Of a stretch of 64,000 nucleotides of DNA, positions 33,649-45,971 are shown piece by piece. The translations under genes and the position numbers were made by a program. Within the stretch, counting starts at the first letter, position 1; every line of letters begins with the position of its first letter. Source of the DNA: Lamellibrachia satsuma (lineage: Eukaryota; Annelida; Polychaeta; Sabellida; Siboglinidae); NCBI GenBank assembly GCA_033239005.1, contig BSQZ01000104.1:1479501-1543500 (forward strand). The letters are read 5' to 3'. The notes under the pieces are model-generated. The model was not told the DNA's origin. It ran no database searches and saw only the letters and a program-made list of their open reading frames with translations.

Positions 33649-35241
33649 CTACTCGAGTTGCATTTCGCGTTGCAATTTACTAATCTGCAACTTCGTCTTC
33701 TCTTCCTGCAACTGCATCAGTTTGATTTTTTTTTCGTTTTTGGCATTGTCTGATGCCAGCCACTTCTGGAAGAGAGCACTCTCATCAGCGTCTGCTTCAG
33801 GCGTCTCTTGCATCGCTGTGCCGTCACCGCGGTGACCCCAGGAGTACGAATGGGAGTAGTCACAGAAACTGGAGTGGAGACGATCTCGGTGGCTTCAGTC
33901 ATAGACGCAGGTCTCTTCTCCAGCACACTTGTCGATGCAGGTCTAGGTCTCATCTTCAATACACCTGTCGGTGCAGGTGTTGTCTCCCAAACACCTGTCG
34001 TTGCAGGTGTTCTCTCCAAAACACCTATCGGTGCATGTGTAATCTCCAATGCTGGTGTGGCAGGGCGTGTAGGTGTCGATGTGGATCGTGCAGCTATTGC
34101 TGGCGGCTCCACAGGCATGAACCGGCTCGGAGCTGGCTGTGGCAGTGGCACAACAGATTATGATATGTCTGGAATGCCAAAACGTGTTCCTTTTTGTATG
34201 ATGCCATTTGTAAACATGTGTCAAACTTTCCCTGTTTTGTTATCTACTTACATAATTCGTGATGTTCATTTTAAACAGGTTATCCTGATCATATGAAACA
34301 TGTGAAACAAATACAAATGAATGTATGCAAGTTATTCTGTGCAACAAAAAGATGCAGTGATATGTTGATATAATTATTGTCTAGAATTAATTACATTTTA
34401 GTTTATAGTGAATTTTAATGGTGGCTCACTGTGGAAGGGACACAGAGTGTCCTCACTGTGGAGGGGACACAGTGTGTGCTCACTGTGGAAGGGACACAGT
34501 GTGTCCTCACTGTGGAAGGGACACAGTGTGTGCTCACTGTGGAGCGGACACAGTGTGTCCTCACTGTGGAGGGGACACAGTGTGTGCCAAGTGCCACAGG
34601 TCCTGTTATGTAACTTTACAGCTGTGCTGTTGTGTATTGGTACTCTTCTGTCACTGCCAGAGTTATATAATGCCTGCCACTTTTTGGTGGCTGCCTGTAA
34701 ATTGAGTCTTCTCCCACTGAGCTTATGATTCCTGCCTGTAATGTGAATCTTTCACTATCTGGTTGCTGGAAGCAACCCTCAACTTGTACTAAGGAACCAC
34801 ATGTGGCAAATTTTCACACAAGCTATATGACATTGCTAATTTTTATATGCAAATCAATTATTTATAAATAAGCTTGCTTACCCCATGCTTCATCCACTTG
34901 CACAGTCACTGACTGGCCGTCAGAAGTCTCCATGACAAAGCTGTCTGTTCCTTCCACTGAAACATTTAAAATTATGAGGTTTGTGAATATTACATATTGT
35001 GATTGTATTGCATTATGGTCATGTTGTTTACTTATATGTAATAATTTGTACAGTTTGAATATTTAAAATGCATTACAGTCCTGCATATAAGTTTTTCTTT
35101 CACAATATTGTTCATCATACATTAAAAAATGTTAATATATGCATACATTTGTCAATAAAAAATAAAGTGATGTATTCCATTAATGAACTTGATTCAGTTA
35201 TATGGAAATGAGAACAAAATGATAATTGTACTTTCATCACG

Positions 35242-35326
<85 letters not shown>

Positions 35327-36407
35327 TAATATATTTATTAATGTATTTCTTAACCAAAATTAATTTTGTATTATAATTTATTCTATCAACAAGTTTGAGT
35401 ACATCTAACTAAGAACACACGATTATTGAATGATAACAGTTAAAACAATTTCACTGCAATATGTTATGAGTCGCAGAAAAAGTCGTGTAAATAAATTCAC
35501 AGTTTTGGCTAGGAAAAAATCGCAGGAAATAAAGTCACAGCATTATTTTACAACACATTATTCGAAGACTATAATGTATATATACTAAATACAAAGTCTT
35601 GCATATTTCCACTGATAATTAAACACAACAAAGTGTGATGCATGGTTAATACAAATATTCCAAAGAAACTATCAATCTCGCTCCTTTTTATTGATAATTG
35701 TAAAATTATAAGTAAAATAATAAGTAAAATTTATTAGTGACTTGTTATCAAACTTTTGCACTGAATGTTTAGTCTTTTGTTCTGATGATTAAGACAACTA
35801 TTCTACCCGAATGTACTTAATATTTCAACTTATATCACAGATACAAAGATCTATATATTATATTTATTTAAAATTGTGATTTTTTTTCCCTGTGATTTCA
35901 TTTCATGTGACTTTATTTACTACATTCGTTTCGATACCAGCCAAAACGTCAACGTGAAACTTGAAAGCACAAAACATTATGATAAAATAAGTACAGTTTT
36001 AGAATAGAGATGAAACAGCAATTCGCCATCAATGCCTGTGGCCATGTCTGTTCTCTCGCCAATGATAATTATTCATTATGACATCGGCGTATGGAGGCGG
36101 TCTGTTTGGTGGTCCGCCTCCGGTCTTTTTTTGATCGCGTACACTATTTAAAACCATCGATTTCAAATCTTTCCATTTTGATGTAATCCTCGGTACGGAG
36201 TGCCACACTACACGCATTTACCTTGTCCTTGGCGGTGTTTTCACGCCAAACTTCCTTTTTCTTTTTATTAGTTATCGAACTTTGAAGTTTAGTCATAATA
36301 ACAACTTTTTCATTTGCGATTCCTTCAACCAAACATAGGATTTCGTCCTCTCAGAAGTTAGGTTTCCTTTTTTTCCCACCGCGCGCAGCTCCATCCACGA
36401 CATCCAT
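33649..36407 (-). pseudogene. Myb/SANT-like DNA-binding protein gene (NAIF1/Harbinger-type domain), broken
   Basis: Start ATG at 36407 gives MDVVDGAARGGKKRKPNF, then an in-frame TGA, then the Myb/SANT-like block LVEGIANEKVVIMTKLQSS and KKEVWRENTA. A frame change near 36165 is followed by SKWKDLKSMVLNSVR and KKTGGGPPNRPP, the Gly-Pro segment that commonly follows this domain. A probable middle exon lies at 34961-34878 (FVMETSDGQSVTVQVDEAW with AG/GT borders). The last exon (34136 onward) is Pro/Thr-rich. After another frame change near 33815 it ends in a coiled coil, LFQKWLASDNAK ... KLQISKLQREMQLE, stop at 33649. Either a dead host gene or the DNA-binding partner of a Harbinger-like transposon. 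No DDE partner of that type was seen. Confidence 0.65.
34430..34600. repeat. Minisatellite, 27-bp units
   Basis: Six or seven units of CACTGTGGA(A/G)GGGACACAGTGTGT(C/G)CT. Because the unit is a multiple of three, all three frames stay open, which explains the CxxC-like ORFs here. Confidence 0.9.
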
Positions 36408-36409
36408 AC

Positions 36410-36670
36410 TGATAATGAACGAAAGATAAACAAGAACAAGTGTCATCGGACGCTTTGACCAACCGCGCGTCACCTTTGACCCGTTGCGCGTGCGCAGTGC
36501 AATGGAATGTGTCGGGAATCCCTTCTACGTCCGGGCTAGCGAGCCTAGTCTAGACTAACTACGCTACGTCCGGCTCATGCATCGCGACTAAATGTATCGC
36601 TAGTGTATAGCTTAGTTAGTCCGGACGTAGGGCTTAGTCTGAGACTACGCTACGCCCGGTCCATGCAACG
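36410..36670. promoter_or_regulatory. GC-rich upstream region of the Myb/SANT gene with inner repeats
   Basis: ACTACGCTACGTCCGGCTCATGCA (36559) and ACTACGCTACGCCCGGTCCATGCA (36643) are direct repeats; TAGTCCGGACGTAG is palindromic. They lie just 5' of the start codon at 36407. A promoter or an element end is possible; neither is proven. Confidence 0.35.
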
Positions 36671-36939
36671 GCCCCAGATGTTTAAATGTCACATGAATAT
36701 GTTGCCTGTATTTCACAAGCTTAGTCTTGCAGTCTTCCAGCGTTTGGCAGATCTAAGTTTAAAAGTCCCTATAGCGCACCGCCTAAGCATTATCTGCTAT
36801 TATTTTGAAATGTATTTGTCACAAAATCGATTTATTTGCACTTTTCGACGCGGATACATTAATACATCATTATATATACTGTAAACGTAATAATTGTTAT
36901 ATAAGAAAACAATATTGCATAAAGTAAAACAAAATTTAA

Positions 36940-39510
36940 TGGGGCGCTTTGGGAACGCGTGCCCCCAATGCGCCCCACCTCCTCTCCCCAAAACGCACCT
37001 CCTGTGTAATGGTCACCAAATGCTGTCAATCACATAGAGAATCCAACTAAAATGTACACTAGGCTAAACGTTTATTGTTGCATGCTGGTAAAACAATTAC
37101 AGATGACATTAAGGAGTGGTAACTTCTGTTCATTCCATTTATGTCAACAATTATAATTAGATTATCGTACGATATATAGAACATAAAACCAATTACAATT
37201 ATATCTATACTCTAGCCACCACTGACAAATTGTTGATTGTTAACCTACACTGATAGTCTACAGTCTACCATTCTGCGACTACTGCATGCAACGCATGCGG
37301 ATTTCTCGTTCCCACACTTTTCATGGTACCATTGGCGGCACAATGGGCATTGCAGCCAATCTTCTGTTGGTGGCGTGGTATAGAGCTCACTGCAATATAT
37401 ACACCTGTACTCTTCATTCGTTGGGGTCGCACCAACTTTACGCATGTGCTTGACAATGGTTCGTTCTTTGCCCTTGTGCAGTTCGCGCTTGTTGGATTTC
37501 TTGCATGTCTGCTTGTTTTTATTGGCTTGCCTCTCAAGCTTCTCGTTCAGTTGCTGATGCTTTTGTCGCAGATTATCCTTGTATGGCGATGACGTGAGAT
37601 GTTCTGCAGACTGTGAGCGTCGTTTACCCAGCCGTGGCTAAGCCTTAGGGAGTGGTGATATGCCGTGAATGAACGTGTTTATAGTCGTCATTGGTGTAGT
37701 GCGGCCAGTCGATGTGGAGACAACTGCGTCAGGCAACGTCGCGCGTTCGGAGAGGTTAGTCGCTTTAACACGGGCGCTGCTCGGAAGAGGCTCAGGAGCG
37801 ACAATTTCAGTAGGAACAGTCACCGCTGGCATGGTGCTTGCTCGGGTTGCCTGTTCGATGATGTCCGTCATCAAAGATGGCGCAAAATCGGCATCTCTAA
37901 ACACTGCAGGGTTGAATGGCCACAGTCCACAACTGGAGAACCCTGACACGGCTTTGTCGATCGTGCAAGCCCTTGTGTACGCTGCTCCAAAGAGGGCCGC
38001 GATGTTATAGAAGGTGATTCGTTTTCCAGTGTTGCTAGTCATCCAATAGTCGCATGCCTGCCTGTAGTACTCCTTGAGCGGTCAGAAGAAGCACTTGTCG
38101 AGCGGCTGGAGTCGATGAGTAGTGTGCGGTGGAAAGGAGATGAGCTCAACGCCATTCGCCCTGGCAAGTTCCACTGCTTCGAGCGACTTGTGGCTGATGT
38201 GTCCGTCAACGAAGAGTACGACCTTTTTGGCAGGCGTCGGTTTAACCGCATCGATAAAGTTATTCAACCACTGCACGAAGACTTTGCTGTCTGTCCAGCC
38301 ACTGTCTGTCACCACTCCCACTGTACCAGGTGGACAGCCAACGAGCAAGTGCTCATTCATTTTCTTCCTCGGGTAGATTATAAATGGTGCAAGATAGCGC
38401 CCACTTGCACTCATGCCGCATATGATAGTGACCGTTTTCCCCTTTTCGCCACTCGTCACTTTTCCAACCTGTTTCTGACCTTTTTTCGCGACAATTCTTC
38501 CAGGTTTGTGCACAACCGTTAAGCCGCTCTCGTCCATGTTCCATATTCTGTCACCATCTAATGGTCCAAAGCTCTCCAGAAGCGATTTCCATATCTCGAA
38601 AAAAAATTCGATTTGTGCCTTATTAAATCCCACTGCCCGATTTATGCTAGTCGCTTCCGGTTCCCTAATTGAGAGTGTTCTGTTTCTGGCAAGAAATCCA
38701 GCTAGCCAGTGTCGACCAGCCATCTTTGTGGTGTGATCAAAGGGGTGTGCGACGCCTTTGTACTCAGCCACTTGGAAGGCCATTTGTCGGAATTCGGTAG
38801 TTGTTAACCCGTAGAACCTTTGCTGCATGTCCAATGCATGGTTGGCGATAATATCTTCAATGTCGGTGTCTAGAATCTGGCGAAATCTCCCTAGAAGTTG
38901 CCGACCTGGTGCTCGAACCTGTACGACACAGCCGAATTTGTATGGATAACTTCACACAAGCCTTTTCATAAAGTTTGAAACAACACAATAATACGGTAGT
39001 ACTACACCATGGCAATTGAAATTAAGATGCGTGGTGTTTTTTTTATTTCTTGTAACATTATTCGAATGCATAAAACATTGACCGAGTTGCAACCCATTTT
39101 ATTGCGATGGTAATAATTAGTATAATTATGACTACTGAATTATGAAAATCTAATTTTCAGAGCTGTTTTTATAAATTACATAAAAATTACCTGGCCTTTA
39201 TGGTGTCTTTGAAGAGTTCGCCTGGGGATTCCGTATTGCCGTTCAACGCTTCTATATGATTCGCCATGTTGAAGAGCAAAGAGGGACTCCTGTAAATCTA
39301 AATGCACAAATTAAGGTAAAACGTGTCATAAAACTCACCGAACGTTGTGTCGTGTCAAGGCAATCACGAATGTGCCATTTTTTTCTGCATATGCGTCAAA
39401 TAGCGACATCTATCGAATGTGACAAGCAATGCCTGCATTATGCTGGTTCAATCGGCTAGGGTAGGGATGGGGCGCTTTAGGAAGGGGGTGCGCGTTATGG
39501 ACTTTCCCCT
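36940..39510 (-). mobile_element. Probable extent of the pogo-like element
   Basis: Flanks contain related GC-rich motifs: GGGGCGCTTTGGGAACGCG with CCCCCAATGCGCCCC near 36940-36976, and GGGGCGCTTTAGGAAGGGGG with GTGCGCGTTATGG near 39471-39500. Read in reverse complement they suggest terminal inverted repeats of the form AACGCG..CCCCC..GCGCCCC. Exact ends and TA target duplication were not resolved. Confidence 0.4.
37245..39267 (-). pseudogene. pogo-like transposase with C-terminal PHD-type finger, two in-frame stops
   Basis: One frame runs from about 38940 to the stop at 37245 with only two interruptions (TGA at 38079-38081, TAG at about 37638). Order: LGRF helix-turn-helix linker, MAGRHWLAGFLARN (CENP-B-type DNA-binding end), RIWNMDESGL (first D), LFVDGHISH (second D), THRLQPLDKCFF (third D), VSGFSSCGLWPFNP, a Lys-rich linker, then a finger C-x2-C ... 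C-x2-C ... H-x2-C ... C-x2-C (CIYCSEL, CPLCRQWYHEKC, CVAC). The DDD triad and C-terminal PHD-like finger fit the pogo/Tigger group of Tc1/mariner. A 5' exon from ATG 39267 to donor 39191 (MANHIEALNGNTESPGEL) is likely, but its phase does not match, so the start is damaged. With only two stops it was lost recently. Confidence 0.85.
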
Positions 39511-41380
39511 ACATCTGTAACATGTAGATAAATTGTATTCACCGAATCATTTGAAATTGCCTCCACATCTGAAGATGTTCAGTACTCTCTGATGTATCAC
39601 TATGCCAACTTTTATAACAAACAGCCATTGCTATCCAATCTTGAACACAACGCCTGAACTATGTCTATAAGTGTGTAGCATAGTTATATTATATCAACCA
39701 TTTGTTCTTAGATTACTATTCCAGATGAACAACATGATTAACGATATAAATAACATGTCTTTTTCATTCGTCCTGTTATTTAAATAAACAAACTATCATG
39801 ATTAAGAGATTTAACTTGAACTTGGAAGTCAATGACTTGACTTGACTTGCAGGCCAATGACTTCAAACTTGGCTTGACTTTTTTATTTACAAACATAACT
39901 TTAAACATGATGTTGATGCACCTTTTAATTTTTTTATACTTTAAGTAATAATGTTTGTCTTAATTAATTTATTATCATTGGTTGTTTTACTGTGCCAATT
40001 GTATAATTTAACTGCTATAGTTTCCATTTTAATAAAATTATTATTATAAAATGACTTGCCAGTTTGTGACTCAAAATCATGTCTTAAGTGTATTTTAAGT
40101 TAGGTTTTAATCAGTTCCATCATGAATTGTTTGCAGTATGTGTACAGTTTTTCCGTCTTATTAATGCTTAAAACGGTTAACATTTGATAAAACAAACCAA
40201 AAACGGCAACCATAACATATCGAATTACGTATAAGAAATGGGTATCACTACCACACAAAAGCAGTATTGTATTTTTATTTTTGAGTACGCAATATAATTT
40301 AAATATGTGTTGGAGTGTACAATATCAATATGTAAAATCCCAGTTTTTGACACCAAACTACACTAATAACAAAACAAATTAAATTGTATATGTACTATAC
40401 ATGAGGCTCACGTGTCAAGCATCAAAGCTGTCATCGGGCAACAGCAACTGAGATGGGCCCGTCATGTATTTCACATACCTGAAACGCAGGGACAAATCTA
40501 GGATAAGACAGATGTGTACATATCAAAATCATAGTGACAGTATTAAGGGGGGACTTGGGATTGACATTTTCATTTCCCATATATCAGTAACGACCAGCCT
40601 TAAATGACCCAAATTATGTGCGTAGTTACTCCATGCAATCCCACTAAAAACTGTAATTTTTTTCTAGAAGGCTTGTTTTCGTGATTACAATTTTTTTTGT
40701 ATTTCCCCGCGAAGTTGAGGGTAAATTACATCCATAGTTCATTATAGAAAAGGTGGCCATAGTGTTAAACGGCTATTTAGTTTTCGAGATCATAATGACA
40801 CACTATGGCAAGTTTCAAGCAATTACATAAAGCAGTAGCACGGATAAATGAAACAGAAGGCAGCAGGTGGGGGGGATCTTTCTGAACTAATTTAGATGGA
40901 TGAAACCTTGTACACATTATGCAAGATTCAGGGGTGGATCTAGGCTTGTTGGCGGGGGGTCTCAGTCGTAGTCATATGTGGTTCTACTTACGAACCGGGG
41001 GGGGGACGACACGTGTCGTTATACTTACAGAAGGGTTAATATTAGCCGGCTGCTAATACTTCAGTCTTTACATTGATACTTGTTTAGATTGTCATGATTT
41101 TTTGGTTTGAGAACTTTAACATGTGTGACCGGTGATTTAGAAAAGGATATATGCTGTGTGCATATCCGGATGACAAGTATTTTGGGGAATTGTTTACCTT
41201 GGTAGTAATAGCGTGGCCAGTCACTGGTTACGCAATACTGTAAAGACAGGCAAAGTTGACTTGAAGTTTGATATTGCAGGGTTTCCTGTATGGAACTGTG
41301 TATTATGTGTAGGATAGGTAGGTAGGATTTGGGATTAAAAAGATGCTAATTTTAAGGCGACTCAAGTGATTATATATGAC
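39511..41380. other. AT-rich intergenic stretch with G-runs, no gene
   Basis: Only G-rich patches at 40867-40875, 40955-40975 and 41000-41008 stand out. GGTGGATCTAGGCTTG (40926) resembles the GGCGGATCC motif at 41384. Confidence 0.45.
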
Positions 41381-43468
41381 GGGCGGATCCAGGGTTTAGA
41401 AAAAGGGGAGCCAAGGTAATGTGTTAAGCGAAACGAGGCGTGAAACGCCTGGGGGTGTGGGGGTATCCCCTTCCTACCCATTTAAATTTTTTAGACAAAA
41501 CACTTGAATTGGTGTAATTTGGGGCACCAATAATCTGGTTTTAACAGAGTTAGGGCCTAATGTAATCAACCCAAACTTCAGACATGCGACATCGTACGTA
41601 TACAATACGAATTTTTTGGGGGGAATACGGCCTTGGGCCGTATCCCGTTTTAATACGGATTTGCTGAAAATATAAAAATTGTGTTGAAGCAATCCTATGT
41701 ATTTTCTTGTATTCGTCACATAAGTATAACTTCAAATGTCAAATTTACAGTAGACGAGGTGCAACTACTTTTGAGACTACAGTTTCGGCAAAACGCCGTG
41801 GATTTTGTTTCATTTACACCTGTAGGTAGGCCTATACCAAACGTGTATACTACAATTTACTAAACCAACACGTAATCGTCTTAACTCTGTATCGGCATTA
41901 TTGCAAACCAGAGGCACGGTAATGTAGTAATAGTAAAATATATATTTATTCGTACGACAATGTGTACAATTAAATTACAAATGAAGTATCTTTGCACACA
42001 AAGAGACTAACACGTCTTTGATTAAAAAAGTGCTACACGCATTCTCTAATATTATTCAGCACTTCCTTTGCCAAGGAAACTGTGTTTAATAGTTTCTCAC
42101 CCAGCCCCTTCTGATAGTGGTTCTGAATGATACAATAAAAGTAGCTACATTTCATATTATAGAAAGTCGTAGCATCAAGTTTGAACTGCGTAATTAAAAC
42201 TTTTGACATATATGAACCAATACCCCGAAGGGCTAGATTGCCTTCTCAAGAAAGTCTATCCAAACTGTTGTTGCATTTTAAACTACTCTGTATAAAGCGT
42301 ATCGTTCGATTCATGATCTGAATTTGAATCTGGAGACATTCTGCTAAAAGTAGTAGTAGTACCATATAATAACAGTGAGTGCAAACTCGTAGATTAAAAC
42401 GTTTCCTGAGACCTTTGCGCCATGTAAATTAAAATGCATCATATAAATACATACACCATAGAGAGAGGAACAGTATGACATAATTAATTGACGTTGTGTA
42501 CTTATATTACAAAAAACAAAAATGTAAATGTAGTGATTAACACATCCGCCTTTCATGCCATAGTTATAAATTCAAGACGCAAACCGGAGACGGTACATTT
42601 TGTGCTTGGCGATAAAGTTCTGAAAAGGCTAACTAGTTGAATGAGACCTCAAAAGGCCATAGCATTCTAACCACAGTATAATTATAAAGACTATAGTCAG
42701 TTATTAGAACGCTGCCGGGTGCTGGAAACAACTAGATACTAGAAACTCTGTTTATATCAGCTGTGTTTTATTAACGGTTGTTCAACTGTGTGTGTGCGTG
42801 TGTACGTGTGTGTGTGTGATACAAAATCAAGTGAAAATGAGTTTTTTTTAAACATTCTGCACGATAGCATGTTCCTACACTATTAACTCATACCACACCA
42901 TCGACCGAGTAGCCTTGTTTCGTGCTCTGTTCCTGGCTGGTCACAATGTGTAAATGACGTCCCAATATTCTGGCCATTCCTTGGACGTCAACCGCATCAA
43001 CACACGTGTGTGTGTGTATGTGTGCGTGCGTGCGTGCATGTACACGTGTGCGCGTGTGTGTGTACACGTGCGCGCGTGTGTGTGTACACGTGCGTGTGTG
43101 TGTATACACGTGCGTGTGTGTAAACGTGCGTGTGTACACGTGCGTGTGTGTGTACACGTGTGTACACGTTTGTACACGTGTGTGCAGTGTGCGAGTGCTG
43201 TGACTGTATGAACGACGTCACTGTTAATTCTAAGAATAACTTTGGGGATACGCTGGACACCATGTATAATATCGCCTGTGCTAGATCAGTGTCTGAAAAC
43301 GTCGGACTGCTACTACAGAATTCGTACGTAGTAAGCGATAATTCTGACCTTGTGTTGTTTCTTGGCAATGCCTTTGTCCCCCGTTGACATGCAATTACAA
43401 TGGATTTTGGTACTCAAAAAAGGGGGGAGACCGGACCCCCTGGACCCCCCCTCTGGATCCGCCTACGT
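41381..43468. mobile_element. Possible TIR element bounded by GGCGGATCCAG motifs
   Basis: GGGCGGATCCAGGG at 41382 and the complement TCTGGATCCGCC ending near 43465, both next to G-runs followed by A-runs. Such ends are common for non-coding DNA transposons of invertebrates. No transposase was found between them. Alternation-rich TG/ACGTGTG repeats occupy 43000-43190. Confidence 0.3.
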
Positions 43469-43794
43469 ACTATATGTATACATATTGGTTACGGTGTAAC
43501 TATATGTGGAGTAATTTCAAAACATATGGGAAGGATGCTAAAATGTGTGGTTCGAGACATATTGATTGATTGTCTTACCCGTAGGACGGGTTAATTTAGT
43601 GAGATGGCCGTTATTGGGTGTGGAGGTCACAAAAAAGTCATGTTGGAGATAGGGAGTTTTGTCAGCGGTCAGGACGGGTAGAGGGGAGAATCGCGAGACA
43701 GTTCTGAGAGAACAGAGATGGGGCTCTAGCACATACATAAATAGAACACCCGTTAGTAAATAGGGGGATGATTAATGATGTAAATCTATGGTTG

Positions 43795-43945
43795 TCACAG
43801 ACAAGCCGGGTTTCCCGTGAGGGATACAAGATTCGTTCCACGAGGAACGAGACCGATGTGGTGTCGGCGGACAAGCCGGGCCTCCTGTGAGGGATACAAG
43901 ATGCGCTCCACGTGGAACATGACCTAGTCGTCCCGTGAGAGGATT
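43795..43945. repeat. Tandem duplication, ~70-bp units
   Basis: GACAAGCCGGGTTTCCCGTG at 43800 and GACAAGCCGGGCCTCCTGTG at 43870, each followed by AGGGATACAAGAT and a CCACG(A/T)GGAAC block. Origin unknown. Confidence 0.75.
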
Positions 43946-44753
43946 CAATCATATGAAACACGTATCGTTGTACATATCGACATAGGGTTTATTTAACCCG
44001 GACTTTATAATAGGTCCTCTGTATTATGATAATGGTGTGACCAATACCGTTTCAAAGGGTAGCATTACCCTTGTATATTCACTATGTGTGGATAACTATT
44101 TGAATGTCATTGATGATTATTAGTAATATATACAGTGGGGGTTCTGGAGCAGCCTTAAGTGCGCCAGGTGTCTGTGTAACACACGGAGGCTGCCCCGCCC
44201 CCAGCGGCCACCCAGCTCTTGTTCGCCAAAATCTCAAGCTCCAACAATTACATAAATAATTACTAATTGCGCTTGTACCCGACCCGGCTCTACTGCTCTG
44301 CACTGCGGCCTGTCTACGTCCATAGTCCCAATAAACACTGCACTTAAAACCTGTCACGCGCGGTGCGTTATGTCACGCTGAGTACGTTCAGTCACGTTAG
44401 TCAGAGCGGGACAGGGTTTAAGTGCATCGCACAAAAATTATGTACGCCGGGCATCCTAGGGAAGCGAACATCCACCATCCCGCCGGTGGGCCGTTCATAG
44501 AGGAACGCCGATGGGAGGGTGACTGAACAGACCAGAGTCAGGAACGTGGACTATTGTGCATCGATCTAGCACATTCACGCGTTCACGCGGGAACGTGTTA
44601 AGCAGGTCAGAGCGGGACATGGTTTAAGTGCATAGCACACAAATTATGTACGCCAGCGTCCTAGGAAACTATGGGGTGTACTGGGGTGGGCTTTCATCCA
44701 CCAAATTCGGGCTGGAGCCCCCGCAGTAGCAGCTTAAAATGCAGTCAGCTTTT

Positions 44754-45103
44754 TTATGAAGGATGCCCTGGCCTCGTCACTGCCCCGTAGGATAAGGGAT
44801 TTTTTGTTTCCTCATCTGTCACGACTGCTGCGTGGGCTCCAGCCCGAATGTGGTCTTTCAACCGGTGATACTTCTCGACCTCATCCAGGACGAGGCGGAA
44901 TTCATGGAGGAGGCCGACACCTCCAATGCTAGCCTCCTTCAATACCCATTCCCATACTGGCAGTGAGTAGAGCCATCGGCGGCATTAACACCACGGCGGT
45001 ACTTTTTGTACAGGGCTGCTTCTTCGAGCTGCTGTTTGAGACGGTTTACCTGCTGCAGCCGGTATTGCTGACCCGGCGCGGGCAGCTCTGGGCATAGATT
45101 CAT
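44754..45103 (-). pseudogene. Remnant of a recurrent invertebrate ORF (ALYKKYRRGVN ... EFRLVLDEVEKYH)
   Basis: A 54-codon ORF (45103-44939) with LPAPGQQYRLQQVNRL and EEAALYKKYRRGVNAADG is followed in another frame (44942-44754) by SIGGVGLL and EFRLVLDEVEKYHRLKDHIR. I recall both halves from one unnamed invertebrate protein family, with a hydrophobic middle that is missing here. From memory only. Probably an internally deleted, frameshifted copy carried by a mobile element. Upstream (45113-45205) are four 22-24-bp repeats of GCTGTCGGTTGCAGGGGGA. Confidence 0.4.
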
Positions 45104-45344
45104 TGTCTCTGCGGTTGCAGTGGAGGTGCTGTCGGTTGCAGGGGGAGGTGCTGTCGGTTGCAGGGGGAGGTGCTGTCGGTTGCAGGGGGAGGTGTTGTCG
45201 GTTGCTTCATGTTATTTCGATAGATGCACATCTATCCAATTGTGGTGGCTTCTTTCCCGATGGGTACATGTACTATGGGAGCGCATATTTTTTTTTACCT
45301 CATGGGTACTATCTGGATAGGTGTACCGGACTAAAGATGTGGTA

Positions 45345-45967
45345 ACCGTAATTATTATTATTATACATTTATAATGCGCCATGTATCCGGGTTAAAAACC
45401 TGCTCAAAGGCGCTAACAAGGTAATGCTAAATAATTTTTAATAAATTGAAGAGCTAAAATAAAATGTGATTAAAAGACAGGTAAACATAAGTTAAATAAA
45501 AAAGTTAAATAAATGATTTAAATTAATTAATTATATCAAGAAGTTAAATAAATACATAAAATAAAATAAATAAATAATAAATAAAAAGATAAAATAAACA
45601 ACTACAATTAAGTTGATACATTAGATAACATATAAATTAATCAGATAAGTTAAATAAACAAATTAAATAAATAATAAGTTAAATAAGTAAACTGTTCGAG
45701 TGATTAAAATGTCAACAGAGTGTTCGAAAGGCTTCGCGAAAGAGATGTGTTTTTAGAAGTGACTTGAATACCGCAACGGAGTTGGCTTGCCTAATTGCGG
45801 GAGGCAGGGCGTTCCACAGTGTCGGCCCTGCCACAGAAAAGGCCCGACGACCGTACCGCTCAAGATGGTACCGCGGTATAGTCAATAGATGTTGATCGGC
45901 GGATCTCAGTGTTCGGGTGGGTGTGTATGGAATCACTATCGACATATATAGATGATGCACAGCGCGA
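45345..45967 (-). mobile_element. L2/CR1-like LINE 3' fragment
   Basis: ORF 45960-45712 encodes the typical C-terminus of LINE ORF2: TLRSADQHLLTIPR, then RRAFSVAGPTLWNALPPAIR and VFKSLLKTHLF. A 3' UTR with GGCGCATTATAAATGTATAAT and an (AAT)n tail ends near 45345. Everything 5' is absent. It lies directly against the 3' end of CR1 copy C. Confidence 0.8.
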
Positions 45968-45971
45968 AACA

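Noticed and set aside
34415..34728. ORF with CPHCGRDTVCAHCG-like zinc-knuckle repeats
   Set aside because: The 27-bp minisatellite is a multiple of three and opens several frames on both strands; no start context, splice sites or relatives support a protein.
42780..43200. ACGTGTGTG/CGCGTG array as CpG island or coding
   Set aside because: Simple alternating repeat; ORFs on both strands are polymers of Cys-Val or His-Thr.
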